Shown here piece by piece: positions 1 to 9,567 of a DNA stretch of 64,000 bases. This DNA comes from Lolium rigidum (Eukaryota > Streptophyta > Magnoliopsida > Poales > Poaceae): the NCBI RefSeq assembly GCF_022539505.1, contig NC_061514.1, positions 331,311,090 through 331,375,089 of the forward strand. Direction: 5' to 3'. The notes beneath the pieces were generated by a model, which did not search any database, was not told the origin of the DNA, and worked only from the letters and a program-made list of their open reading frames with translations. The number at the start of each line of letters is the position of its first letter. Position 1 is the first letter of the stretch. The translations under genes were made by a program, and so were the position numbers.

Positions 1-85
1 ATTTGACACTAATATAGATGTATCTAGATACATTTTAATTTTAGATACATCCTTTTTAGTGGCAAGTAATATGGATCGGAGGGAG
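1..85. mobile_element. Stowaway MITE, partial (one terminus)
   Basis: The segment ends in ggagggag followed by TA at 86-87. Read on the other strand it starts CTCCCTCCGATCC, the Stowaway (Tc1/Mariner-type MITE) terminal sequence, and TA is that superfamily's target duplication. An internal near-palindrome around tgtatctagataca fits the usual hairpin-rich MITE body. The other terminus lies before the window. Confidence 0.8.
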
Positions 86-87
86 TA

Positions 88-2010
88 TGTCATTTCCCAT
101 TTGTATGCTGCTTTAAATCATAACTCATTGTCATCTTGATGTAAGATATTGCTATGCAACTATGGTAATTGTGATCCACAGAAATTTCAACAGTCTTTGT
201 ATGAATGTTGACATTTAGCATAATATTTGTTTGTTAATGTTTAACTTATTGGTACTTCCATTCATCAATCACAGTGTTCTTCATTGTGTGGCATCCTCAG
301 CATATCCTGCTTCTTGCAAGGACAATTTGGTGGTTTATGATTTAGGTTATCTTTTAGATTTTAAGTTTATATATTTCTTATGTATTTATTACTTTATAGC
401 AAGAGGGCATGAAGGATGCATGAGTCTGGAGAAGTAACTGTCATTTTTTGTGAAATAGAGATTATAACCAGATCCCATAGTGTTTTGAAGAATAGTGCAA
501 AAATTGAAAATATATTCATTGTTGTGTGCTTCAAAGTAACTTGCATCTGAATGTGATGTGTACTATTGCATGGCTCGGAATAAACTTGTGTCTTCTGTTC
601 AATGATAAAAAGCTTGAGAAACTTGCCTTTTGTACTAATGACTGGAATCATGCACTTAAGCAGTTTGATTGAGTTATTTACATTTAGTTTCCGCTTCTTC
701 TAATGTTGAAGAAATCATATGTTGAAGAAATCATTTGTCGGTATTTGAAGTTAGCTCATTGTCTATATTTTTTATTTAGCTGAATGTCACTTCTCTTGCG
801 CATAGACTTAGTATATAGAATTGTGGGAATTTACTTCTTGTGAAATGGAATGCCATATCCAAGATACACCATATATGAGTACAAAAACACAAAGAAAATA
901 ATTTCGGACAATCAGATAGAATCTATCTGTGCACCAGTTGGTACTTTTCTTGATAATCTTATTTCTATCAGGATATTTTTGTTTAGTTAGACTTATTTTT
1001 GCTTCGGATAGTTGTTGCTTACACTTATAAATCATTAACAATGTAACAAACTGATTACATTCTAGGCTTCGTAAGGTTGGTGACAGGGTCAGGTTATGAA
1101 AATTGCAATCTTTTATTTCATTTGGTAATTCCTATTTTTTTATTAATAGTATATGGATGGTAATTTGATTTGAGAATTCCCTCCATGTCCATGTAGCATG
1201 ACCTCACACCACAGCCCGCACCGTGAACATCTACTTGTTTTTCTTTGCATTATGTCAGACTGGATACGTTTGGTTCCTCTTAACCGCAATACAATTGAAT
1301 TATTTTCAGAATAATAAGTTTTTATGGCCTGAGTGCAGTTGTTTGACAGTTTTTTAAAATTAGTATGGCATGTGTATAACTCATTATTGCAGCCCAGTGT
1401 ATTTCCTAAAAAAATTGAGCATTTGAAATCCCAAGAGTTCTCTATATGAAGTGATGTTTTCTCTGTCTTAGATGACTTAATAATGGAGCAGGGAGCATAG
1501 AAGCAAGGATATAATTGAGTGCTCCATCATGGTACCTTAATCTTCTAGCTCAATTTTATTATGTTTGATTCTTTGAGGACATGGTCTTTCCCGTACCTTA
1601 AATGTTGATGCACACAATGCTACTGCCACACTTACATTTAATCTGTTATGCTTAGTTACACACAATGCAATATGCGTAGTATACTTTTGTGGTGAAACTT
1701 TAGTGGTGGATGATACTTCCAAATGGCAGCATCATCGCTTCGTATACCACCAGACTTTAATGATAATACAAAACAAACTTTTATAATATCTATAAGATTG
1801 CATACATCAATGAATTTTCCAGATCTTATACATCATAATGCTTTAGCTCATCGAAATTGTTAACAGGAGTCATTTATGGCATGATCATGCACATGATTTT
1901 GATGGGAAAGTAAACATCATGTGTGTATCAGATCAGTATGGCAGTTATTGGCAATTTCACTTCACATAGAATTTTTTAGGTGGTTGACTCAAAACTCTTG
2001 AAGAATTTTT
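88..2010. other. AT-rich segment without a supported gene
   Basis: About 1.9 kb of AT-rich, non-repetitive-looking DNA. Reading frames are short (under 90 codons) and show no domain. Some stretches resemble intron or 3' UTR sequence of a plant gene (T-rich runs ending in AG), but I could not assemble exons on either strand. No transposon ends were recognised inside it. Confidence 0.5.
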
Positions 2011-2015
2011 TTTTA

Positions 2016-2421
2016 TTAATACTAGAAAAATACCCTTTGCATGTTTGTGCAGGTCACACCGTGCTCCTGTTGCTCAATAAAAGGTTTTATTCCATAACTC
2101 TTCACAGGAATGTAGTACTCTAAACTGTAAGCTGGGTTGGATGTGAGCCTTCCTATGCCATCTGCCTTGGTTCTGACATGGGCTTATCTGAAATATTAGT
2201 TGCCAAATTTAAGAGTTTCTCTAGCTTTGGATTATTTTATAATGTGACAAAACTATTGTAGTGTTGTGTAATGTTTGAGTATTATTCAGAACATGGCAGT
2301 AAAAATAGAGATGTGTTATGCCTGACTATCACGAATCAAAGCACCCGTGAGTGCAGAGCAATGGACATGCTTTGTGAAACCCCAATGCAGACGGCGCGGC
2401 GAAGCGCGCCCATTCCTCTAG
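2016..2421 (+). mobile_element. possible non-autonomous Helitron
   Basis: The 3' end has the Helitron layout: a perfect 6-bp GC-rich stem (GGCGCG at 2393-2398, CGCGCC at 2405-2410, 6-nt loop), then a short spacer, then CTAG at 2418-2421 followed by host T. The left limit is a guess based on attaatactagaaaaataccc near 2016, a phrase that looks like an element start; a clear 5' TC end was not found. Confidence 0.3.
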
Positions 2422-2967
2422 TACAAGTTACAAGCATATGAATTGGCAACGCAACATTGACTTGTAAGCTCTCTCACGACCAACACCATCTGTATCTAGC
2501 ACAGAGGCACAGAGCACATATCAGCCACACGTCGAAGCATTGCAGCAGCACACACCGGCACACGCATCAGTACCAGGTCCCCTGATAAGTAGCAGCGGCA
2601 GCAGTACAGATAATCAACATTCAGAAGAACTTATCCTCCCCAATCAGCGGCGACAAGATAGAAGAGGAATGATCGCAACGCTGCTCGCAGGACCAAGAGG
2701 TTGGCAAGCGACGGTGCTTGACTCCGTCCGGCGGCGCAGTCTCCTGGCCCGCGGCGGAGGTAGGACCCATAGGCTCCATCCACGGGGCGGCGATGGGCAT
2801 CGCCTTGGTCGAGTCCTCCCGTCGCGGAAGCCGATCCTATCAGACACCTCTCCGCGTGCATGGAAGCTCTCCGGCGCTCGCCAGCCGTTGGTCGTCGGCA
2901 TCGTCTGTATGCGGCAGCAAAATCCCTCGGCTGGAGATCTCCTACCGACGCCTCCTGGTTGTTAAGA
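2422..2967. other. GC-rich flank, no supported gene
   Basis: The first part is neutral in composition; from about 2630 it becomes GC-rich and exon-like. Overlapping frames of 76-141 codons exist on both strands, but none has a recognisable domain and they disagree with each other. It could be the remains of a first exon on either strand, or of a captured gene fragment. The LINE insertion begins just after it. Confidence 0.4.
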
Positions 2968-2980
2968 ATATGTTAGCGTT
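2968..2980. repeat. LINE target-site duplication, left copy
   Basis: The 13-nt word atatgttagcgtt is identical to 5494-5506 and directly abuts the poly-T (poly-A) end of the LINE. Confidence 0.9.
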
Positions 2981-3002
2981 TTTTTTTTTTTTTTTTGAAA
3001 CG

Positions 3003-3021
3003 GAGGCAAAAGCTTTGCCTC
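3003..3021 (-). other. hairpin in the LINE 3' end
   Basis: GAGGCAAAAGCTTTGCCTC folds into an 8-bp perfect stem with a 3-nt loop, seven bases from the poly-A tract. A short stem-loop next to the tail is the usual recognition site for LINE reverse transcriptase in L1-type plant elements (family knowledge). Its retention fits mobilisation in trans. Confidence 0.6.
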
Positions 3022-3204
3022 ATCTATTAATTAAGAAGAAGGTGCTCGGTTTTTAGGAGAAAATCGAGCGAAAACCTACAACAATAGGCAAGCCCACACA
3101 AGAGCACACCCACACAAGAGAATAACAACAACAAAAGCAACCTCTAAACCAACAAAAACCGACAACCCAAGAGCGCAACGTCAGTCCATCACTTAAGCAG
3201 CTAC

Positions 3205-5016
3205 TCAAACTTCCCTTGTTCTGTCTCTCCTCCTTATCCTTCTAATCGATACCTTCCTAAGAGACTTCTCCACCTTCTTGATCATGCTTTCTGAGGCTTT
3301 ACCTGCCAACACGCAAGCAATTTCCTTGCCATATCCAGGACTAGCCGCCTCCAAACTAGCGAGCAAACCACAAAGCTCCTTTGCAAAACGAGCATCTGAG
3401 CTAGGAACCAACACTGCTCCATGGCCCAAAGAGTCGAGGGACTGGGAAGGCTCCGACTGCGGTGTCATGGCCACCTCCATGGTCTCAAAAGAGCACAACG
3501 CCGACGGAAGCACCACAGGAGAGTCCCCACGCAACACATGTAGCTCTTCCGTGATTTGCAACACTGGAGCCAATAACTCGTCTATGTCCTCACACTTAGA
3601 GTGAGCCAACACAACAGGCTGCGGCGACTGGCAAGACTCTAACTGCGGCGGAGAGGATGCAGGCATGGGTGTCAACACTCCTGACTTAGCAACCACCTGT
3701 TCGCCGGACTCATGCGAGAGAGAGACATGTGTGTCGGCAACATCACTCAACTCAAGGTCAAGCGGCTGAGCCGCGATCATGTCCATGCCCTCGCGCTCAG
3801 AGGTAGCCGAATCATTAAGGAGCGATGATGGGCTACGAGGAGAGAAACAACCGTGGAGGTGCTCTTCCTCAACCACCGAGGACTTCTGCTCAGAGGAGTC
3901 AAGCGCAACCGAAGCCGTTGGTTTGGCGAGCCCCAACCCAACAGAAGGACATGCCTGAGTCGGCTCCACAGAAACACCAGCACACGCCAACAACAGCTTG
4001 AGAGCTGCCACCTCTTCACGAAGTGGTCGAGACGCCTCCTCGACACGGACATCAACCAGCTGAAGGAGCTCCATGCGCATCAAGGCAACCTGGGACTGAA
4101 AGAGAGAGTCCAGAGTGGAGTTGACCTTGAACTGCTCGCAACTCATAGGAGAGGGTCTTGGCGCCACCGCTGAGTGGCCCACGACCTCAACCCAACTCCG
4201 AGGCGATGAAGGACGACGAGGCTGAGCAGACGGAGAGTGGCAACGCTGCTCAGGAGCAGAAGCGACCGGAGATCGAACACAATTGACCACCTTTTCACCA
4301 AGAGCGGCAGGAAAGCGAGCATGGCAGAAACGCTCCCGATGACCACCACGACGACAACGGATGCATCTAAAGGGCCCACGACATGTGCTGACCTTATGGC
4401 CACGATCGAGACACCTGAAGCATCTCCCTCGAGCCCAACGCTTGAAGGCGAGGCTATCCTCGAGACCTTCCTCTCGAAACGAAGACGTTGGCTCACGGCC
4501 AGGGCGGTCGCCCCGCCCCACCTGCACCCAGTCTTCCTTATCTCCAAAAGCGGCAGCTGCAACACATGTCTTCACTGCAGTACCTTCGACCTTGCCATCA
4601 ACAACATGAGTGGACATGGCAGCCAGCAGATTGCCGTTAGGAGGCGGCGTGCCAACCTTGCTGGAAACACGAACGTCGGAGCCGAGGCCAGGAGCAGCGG
4701 TCAACGGTGTCCGCGGCGCAAGCACCTCATCGTCCTCCTCGTCTGAGCTCAAGGAAGCAACCCACAACAAATCAGGCGCACGACAGCAGCCCTCCAGAGC
4801 TTGGGGCACCTCCTCGCGCCCTACGGCGGCCGTCGCGCCAACAGCAGCAGGAACCACCACATCCACTACAACAAGCGGAGGCACCACAAGCATCGGTTCA
4901 TCATGGTCCAGCGCTGCTTGCACCATCTGTACCGGGATGGCCTCGGGGACGAGCTCGTTGACGCTGCCTGTGCGCGGAGGGGGCGAGGTGGTCGTTGACG
5001 CAGCCGCCAGAGGCAT
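3205..5016 (-). CDS. LINE ORF1-type nucleic-acid-binding protein with two zinc knuckles
   Basis: The uninterrupted frame is 603 codons. Two CX2CX4HX4C zinc knuckles lie at about residues 199-212 and 218-231, the arrangement found in plant LINE ORF1/gag-like proteins, which bind the element RNA and form the ribonucleoprotein. The N-terminal 180 residues are Ala/Val/Pro-rich with an acidic patch (SSDEEDD near 90-96). The long middle is Ser/Glu-rich. The last 60 residues are helical and end in a strongly basic tail rich in Arg/Lys. I see no RRM or DUF4283 sequence I could name. The frame stops about 225 bp before the poly-A tract, leaving room only for a 3' UTR. The start at 5016 is the first Met of the open frame; GC-rich 5' UTR-like sequence extends to 5493. 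Confidence 0.75.
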   Translation of the reverse strand: MPLAAASTTTSPPPRTGSVNELVPEAIPVQMVQAALDHDEPMLVVPPLVVVDVVVPAAVGATAAVGREEVPQALEGCCRAPDLLWVASLSSDEEDDEVLAPRTPLTAAPGLGSDVRVSSKVGTPPPNGNLLAAMSTHVVDGKVEGTAVKTCVAAAAFGDKEDWVQVGRGDRPGREPTSSFREEGLEDSLAFKRWARGRCFRCLDRGHKVSTCRGPFRCIRCRRGGHRERFCHARFPAALGEKVVNCVRSPVASAPEQRCHSPSAQPRRPSSPRSWVEVVGHSAVAPRPSPMSCEQFKVNSTLDSLFQSQVALMRMELLQLVDVRVEEASRPLREEVAALKLLLACAGVSVEPTQACPSVGLGLAKPTASVALDSSEQKSSVVEEEHLHGCFSPRSPSSLLNDSATSEREGMDMIAAQPLDLELSDVADTHVSLSHESGEQVVAKSGVLTPMPASSPPQLESCQSPQPVVLAHSKCEDIDELLAPVLQITEELHVLRGDSPVVLPSALCSFETMEVAMTPQSEPSQSLDSLGHGAVLVPSSDARFAKELCGLLASLEAASPGYGKEIACVLAGKASESMIKKVEKSLRKVSIRRIRRRDRTREV

Positions 5017-5493
5017 GGAGCCTGCACCAGCGAGGAGGGACGCCGGGGCCGCCGGCAGCAGGCCACAAGTGGTGCCGACGAGAGGAGCCGGGGCGGCGGG
5101 TGGCGGGGCAGGGAAGACCGCCTGCGGGAGGAGGGGGCGCTTACCAAGAGCCGGCCACGAACGGCCTGGTCGGACCTGCGGGCGGCAAGGGCAGCCGCGG
5201 CGAGCGTGGTGGCGGGAGCAGGGGCGGAGGGCGGCGCGGCCAGCTTGGCCGCACTCCCGGGCATGAGGCCGACAACCGGAGGCTCCGGGAGCAGCTGCAC
5301 CGCGGCGTCACCAGGCCAAGCCGCTACATGCCTCGAGGGGGCGAAGAAAGAGGGCGGTGGTGTGATGCCGGATCTGGTCACGACGAGCGGAGAGGGTGCC
5401 GGCAGGAGGAGATCAAGCTGGCGGCGGCGGCAGCTCGCCCCAGCACTCCATGGTCGCGAGAGCTCTTACCCTTTCCCTTGAATGGCGCAGTTC

Positions 5494-5506
5494 ATATGTT
5501 AGCGTT
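5494..5506. repeat. LINE target-site duplication, right copy
   Basis: Identical 13 nt to 2968-2980; marks the 5' end of the LINE. Confidence 0.9.
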
Positions 5507-5679
5507 AAATCTAGGCTAATTAGGCAGTTAGCATATCCATTAGGGTAACTACCTAGCAGTTAGAATATAGCGTTGTCCAAACGCTATGTGTATTGAACCG
5601 TCATTGCGTCCGGTCAGAAAGGACACAAATATTGTAACCGACAGTGTAAAGACGCTTGTTCACAGCCTATATATAGGTG
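5507..5679 (+). promoter_or_regulatory. TATA-containing promoter-like segment upstream of the orphan ORF
   Basis: CCTATATATAGG at 5666-5677 is a strong TATA box. Removing the later LINE and MITE insertions gives a continuous stretch (2960-2980, 5507-5688, 6109-6221) with the TATA about 143 bp before the ATG at 6222, a plausible core promoter and 5' UTR. The stretch begins TGTTAAGAATATG and contains a phrase like acatcaatacaataaag, so it may descend from a small Copia LTR, but no matching 5-bp duplication brackets it. Confidence 0.45.
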
Positions 5680-5688
5680 AACAGTACA
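5680..5688. repeat. MITE target-site duplication, left copy
   Basis: aacagtaca, repeated at 6100-6108. A 9-bp duplication is the Mutator superfamily signature. Confidence 0.85.
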
Positions 5689-6099
5689 CAGAAATTCGTC
5701 TTGGCTCCCGGAGCATTTGCTCCCGGATTTTTGGGGAGCAAATTTTGTTTTTCAAAACTTTTCAAAAAATTCCGAAAAAAATCATGCACGTACCAGACAA
5801 TAGCACGCACCACCTTGTAAAATTTCGCTGCGAAATGTCGTCGTATGCGTCCTGGGAAAAAATTACAAATTTCCAGATCTGAGATTCAAATTTTTGGATC
5901 TCATTTCAAGTCAGAAATTTGTCATTTTTGTTCAGGGCGCATACGATGACATTTTGCAACGACATTTTACACGGTGGTGCGTGCCATGGTTAGGTACGTG
6001 CATGATTTTTTTCGGAATTTTATGATAAGTTTTCGATTTATTCTGATTTTTCGAAAAAAACCGGGAGCAAATGCTCCCGGGAGCAAAATCGCCGCTCCC
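5689..6099. mobile_element. Mutator-type (MULE) MITE, 411 bp, foldback
   Basis: Bounded by a 9-bp direct repeat. The termini form an imperfect inverted repeat; both ends contain GCTCCCGG followed by an exact shared word GGAGCATTTGCTCCCGG in opposite orientation. The interior is also largely self-complementary: about 5760-5870 mirrors 5925-6040 (for example gcacgcaccacc against ggtggtgcgtgc), so nearly the whole element can fold into one long hairpin. There is no coding sequence. Confidence 0.85.
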
Positions 6100-6108
6100 A
6101 ACAGTACA
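6100..6108. repeat. MITE target-site duplication, right copy
   Basis: aacagtaca, identical to 5680-5688. Confidence 0.85.
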
Positions 6109-6221
6109 TCAATACAATAAAGATCACTCATTTCACTTTCTATCTCCTTCTCACGTCATCCGCACCACTGCCTCTGCCCCTAAAGAGAGAACAGAGAAGT
6201 ACGAAGAGAAAAGGTGAGAGG

Positions 6222-7436
6222 ATGGATTCCTTGCCATCCTTGGTTTTCGCTTTCGCTCGTTTTGTGGCACGAGAGAACCGCCCCTTTCATCGCCGCCGGA
6301 CCTTCAGACTTGCCGCTGCACGTCGCCGGAACTTCAGCCGACGCTTCCAGCATCGCTGGAACGGGAACGGTGGCCTCCGCCACCGGAACTTTGGCCGGCG
6401 CTTTCAGCATCGCCGGAACGGGAACGGTGGCCTCCGCCACCGCAGGGCAGTGCTTGGTGCCCCTCGCCGTCGCTATGGCCCTGGCGGTGGCCTTCGTCGC
6501 CGCCACAACCACCGCCAGCACTACCACCATGATCACCTCCATGGCCAGCGCCACCATTTTGCTGGAACATCAGAAGTAAGGACCAGGGCAGTTGTGCCCC
6601 AGGAAGAGGTTCCGGCCATACCGGAGGTTGCTGTTGTGCCGGAGGTCGTTGCCGCGGTGCCGGAGGTTGTTGTCGCGGTGCCGGAGGTAGTTGTCGCAGC
6701 GCCGGAGGCCGCTGCCGTACCAAATGTTGATGCAGAACATGTCGTCAACGCCGAGTACGAGGAAGAGGCCTCTGCCTCCAGCATCACCGCGGACGCCGAC
6801 GACCTGCTGCCTCCTCCGCCGGCCTTCACTGTCCCGCCAATGGAGTGGCTGTTGGGTGGGCCGAGCGCCGGATGGCTCGTGGATGACCCCGAGCGCGACT
6901 TCAGCGACGACGAACCAGCGGCGCAGCCACCTCCGCCGGTGTACTACCACATGTGCCATGGATACAGAGGGTGCCTGCCGTCTCCGACGCCATCCAACGA
7001 GGAGCCAGAGCACTTCGCTCCGTCGGGCTACGCCTTGGTGACGGAGTTCTTCGAATCGCCGGCTGCGGCTACCGTGGACGCGCTCCTGCCGGCGCTCACC
7101 ACCAACCTCCAGATGGAGATGGAAGGGAACGAGGCCGTGACAACTGCTCGCGCCCGCGCGCTCGTCCCTGACCTCAACCACCCAGTGGCAGAAGAAACGG
7201 AGGAGGAGAACGAGGACGCGTTGCCGGCGCCGTCCCTTGCCCTCCCCACGCCCTCGCCGGAGGCCAGGGTGCTCCTCCGCCGCTTCGCCTCGGCCATGGC
7301 GGCCCGCCCCGCAGGCATCCGCAGAGGGACTTGGTCCCCGGAGGCCCTCGGCCTCACCCGCCGCGTCGCAGAGCTCCGCCTTAACGAGGCCTCCCATCAC
7401 TCCTCCTCATCAGCGGAGGGGCCGAGCCGCTGCTGA
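6222..7436 (+). CDS. orphan 404-aa reading frame, Ala/Pro/Glu-rich, function unknown
   Basis: A single open frame of 404 codons in GC-rich DNA. I do not recognise a family. Residues 1-120 are Arg/His-rich with a duplicated block (RFQHR-NGNGGLRHR, twice), matching a 57-60-bp DNA repeat at 6340-6453. In that part another plus frame (6214-6579) gives an Ala/Thr-rich hydrophobic peptide, so the true frame of the first third is uncertain. From about 6600 the frame looks genuinely coding: four 7-residue VVVAVPE-like repeats (21-bp units, about 6629-6712), then an acidic and Pro-rich middle (EYEEEAS, DDEPAAQPPPP) and an Arg-rich C-terminal 70 residues. The TATA box at 5668 is now separated from the ATG by the MITE. 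It could be a young host gene, a captured gene fragment or part of an old element. Confidence 0.45.
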   Translation: MDSLPSLVFAFARFVARENRPFHRRRTFRLAAARRRNFSRRFQHRWNGNGGLRHRNFGRRFQHRRNGNGGLRHRRAVLGAPRRRYGPGGGLRRRHNHRQHYHHDHLHGQRHHFAGTSEVRTRAVVPQEEVPAIPEVAVVPEVVAAVPEVVVAVPEVVVAAPEAAAVPNVDAEHVVNAEYEEEASASSITADADDLLPPPPAFTVPPMEWLLGGPSAGWLVDDPERDFSDDEPAAQPPPPVYYHMCHGYRGCLPSPTPSNEEPEHFAPSGYALVTEFFESPAAATVDALLPALTTNLQMEMEGNEAVTTARARALVPDLNHPVAEETEEENEDALPAPSLALPTPSPEARVLLRRFASAMAARPAGIRRGTWSPEALGLTRRVAELRLNEASHHSSSSAEGPSRC

Positions 7437-7725
7437 AGTAGTACTATTCGCTGGTCAGGAGAAGAAGGATTTAGAGGATAAGGCGAGGAGGACGACGGGC
7501 CGGAGGGGATTTTATTTTCCCAAGTCGCTCCTCCCAGACTCTAGTTTTCTATTGATGCAGCGATGTGCCCAAGTCTGGAAAGCTATGTATCTGGTTTACT
7601 ACTGTTACGTGTAGTGTTACATGTAGTACTACTGTCTGGAAATCTCTGTTTGCTTTACTCAGATTAACAGTGTAGTGTGATGTAAATACATCTATTCTAG
7701 ACCTTATGTCTATTAGAATGATGGA
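7437..7725 (+). other. 3' flank of the orphan ORF
   Basis: Composition drops from GC-rich to AT-rich within 100 bp of the stop codon, as in a plant 3' UTR. Several aata/taaa-like signals occur but none is decisive. The unit ends where Athila-like sequence begins at about 7726. Confidence 0.35.
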
Positions 7726-8727
7726 GAGCCTCTTCCCTGGAAGTCTGATGACGAGAAGAATCCACCACCATCGCCATCGAAGGAGTAATTCATCATCGGT
7801 ATTGGCATCCCCTTGGTTTGTTCCAAGCTTGGGGGAGTGCCGCGGTATCACATCATCACTATCTTTATATTTTACTATCAAGTAGTGTCATATCATGAGT
7901 AGGGAAGTTATCATATGGAATAGTTTGCAGTGTGGAAGTATCTCTCTCTTAGTTGGTTATCTATGTATCCGTTGGTGTGAGTTATCGTTATGGAATATTA
8001 ATGAGAAGTCTTATCATTTACTCTTTGCACACCTTATTTTAGTTTGCAATTTCTTTTATATGATTACTCTCGACATTAGTATTGATATCACTTTGGGAGC
8101 ATCAAGTAAATCTATTTGGTTTTGGCAAACTTAGCATTGGTCAATAGCAACAACACCTTGATGTTTGAATAGAAAAGGGAAATACATGTAGATATATTAC
8201 TCTATTATCTTTATGCCAATGAGTTTAGTATTCTGAAGTTAAAATTGCTTGTGCTTACAAGAAAGATGCATGATTGTTTCTATCACATGTATATTTGTTT
8301 ATTTCCCTCAACCTCTATGCTTGCTATCAAACCTTGCTATCCAAAGACCTGTATCGAGAGGGAATACTTCTCATGCATCCATAACCTTAAACCAAACCCA
8401 TGCCATTTGTGTCCACCATAACTACCTACTATGTGGTATTTTGCGCCACTCCAAGTAAATACTTCATGTGCTACCTTTAAATAATTCAAACTATATTACT
8501 CCTTATTTGTGTCAATGTTTTATAGCTCATGAGGAAGTATGTGGTGTATTATCTTTCAATCTTGTTGGGCGGACTTTCACCAATGGACTAGTGGCACATC
8601 CGCTTATCCAATAACTTTGCAATAAGAGCTGGCAACGGGGTTCCCAGCCCCAATTAATAACCTTCATTAATAATTCTCTTCACATGTTTTGACCTGATTT
8701 ATCAGTAAGCAACTTAATTTTGCAATA

Positions 8728-8815
8728 GACACTCCTCCATGGTATGTGAATGTTGGAAGGCACCCGGGGATTCGGTTAGCCATGGCTTGTGAAAGCAAAG
8801 GTTGGGGGGAGTGTC
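8728..8815 (+). other. candidate structured RNA module in element D
   Basis: An 11-bp outer stem pairs 8728-8738 with 8805-8815, including one T-G (U-G) pair. Inside are a short stem (CCG-G against T-CGG, 8764-8775) and a 4-bp stem with a GTGA loop (8785-8796), a GNRA tetraloop if transcribed. The same fold occurs twice in element F with pair-preserving differences. Function unknown. Confidence 0.55.
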
Positions 8816-9567
8816 ATCCATAATAAAACTAAAATACATGTGTAAACAAAAGAGAAGGGGGATGATCTACCTTGCTGGTAGAGATAACGTCCTTCATGGG
8901 AGCCGCTCTTGGAAGGTCTGTTTGGCAAGGGGGTTAGAGTACCCACTACCATTCGTTGACAACAACAAACACCGCTCAAAATCTTACTTTTATGCTCTTT
9001 ATATGATTTCAAAACTTGAAAAGCTCTAGCACATGATTTAATCCCTGTTTCCCTCTGCGAAGGGCCTATCTTTTACTTTTATGTTGAGTCAGTAAACCTA
9101 TTTCCCTCTACCTTAAGCAAGCAATTGAGTTGTTGTAAACCAACCATTTATGCTATGATTCAGTTAATCATGTCTTTTATGCTTTCTTGTTTAGTACAAA
9201 TTTTATCTGATTGAATATGACTTTGAAGGTTATCAATGATTATGAGGAGATTGTTATGATTGAGGATGAAAGCCCTGCCATATAAATGATTATTAGAAGA
9301 TAAGTACAATATGTTAATAGTTCTCTGACCAAGAACAAAGTTTGCCATAACCAATCATGATTTCCTAGGCACCTCTATTTGTGATTTCTCTTTACTAATT
9401 TCGAGTTGAGTTATATGAAGAGAATTTTTACTAGAATATCTTGTGTGAATCAATATGATGCTTCTTGTCCGTATTTTATTTATCGACTCTTCACTCCATA
9501 AACATGTGGTCTTGTTTATTGAGCTCAGTTTCGCTTGGGGACAAGCGAGGTCTAAGCTTGGGGGAGC

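Larger units (their letters stand above)
2981..5493 (-). mobile_element. complete ORF1-only LINE (non-LTR retrotransposon)
   Basis: A 2.5-kb insertion on the minus strand, bounded by perfect 13-bp direct repeats. Its 3' end, on the left, is a poly-A tract (T-run 2979-2996) preceded by a short 3' UTR. It contains one long ORF of 603 codons with two CCHC zinc knuckles, then goes straight to the 3' UTR and tail. No endonuclease or reverse transcriptase ORF is present. Because both target duplications are intact, this is not a 5'-truncated or internally rearranged remnant at the integration level: this is the unit that was inserted. It therefore looks like a non-autonomous LINE needing ORF2 protein in trans. 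The perfect TSD points to a recent insertion. Confidence 0.85.

Noticed and set aside
2540..3056. Overlapping ORFs of 76-141 codons on both strands
   Set aside because: GC-rich composition opens several frames at once, none has a domain, and two run into the LINE poly-A tract.
4610..5519. Plus-strand ORFs of up to 218 codons opposite the LINE ORF
   Set aside because: They are the complement of a GC-rich coding region; composition is Gly/Arg/Ala-rich and typical of antisense shadow frames.
2960..6157. Solo Copia LTR interrupted by the LINE and the MITE
   Set aside because: The ends TG...CA and a TATA box can be picked, but the 5 bp on the two sides do not match, so it is kept only as a possibility under the promoter entry.
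8728..8815. Hammerhead-type self-cleaving ribozyme in the hairpin module
   Set aside because: The conserved hammerhead core (CUGAUGA and GAAA placed around three helices) is not present.
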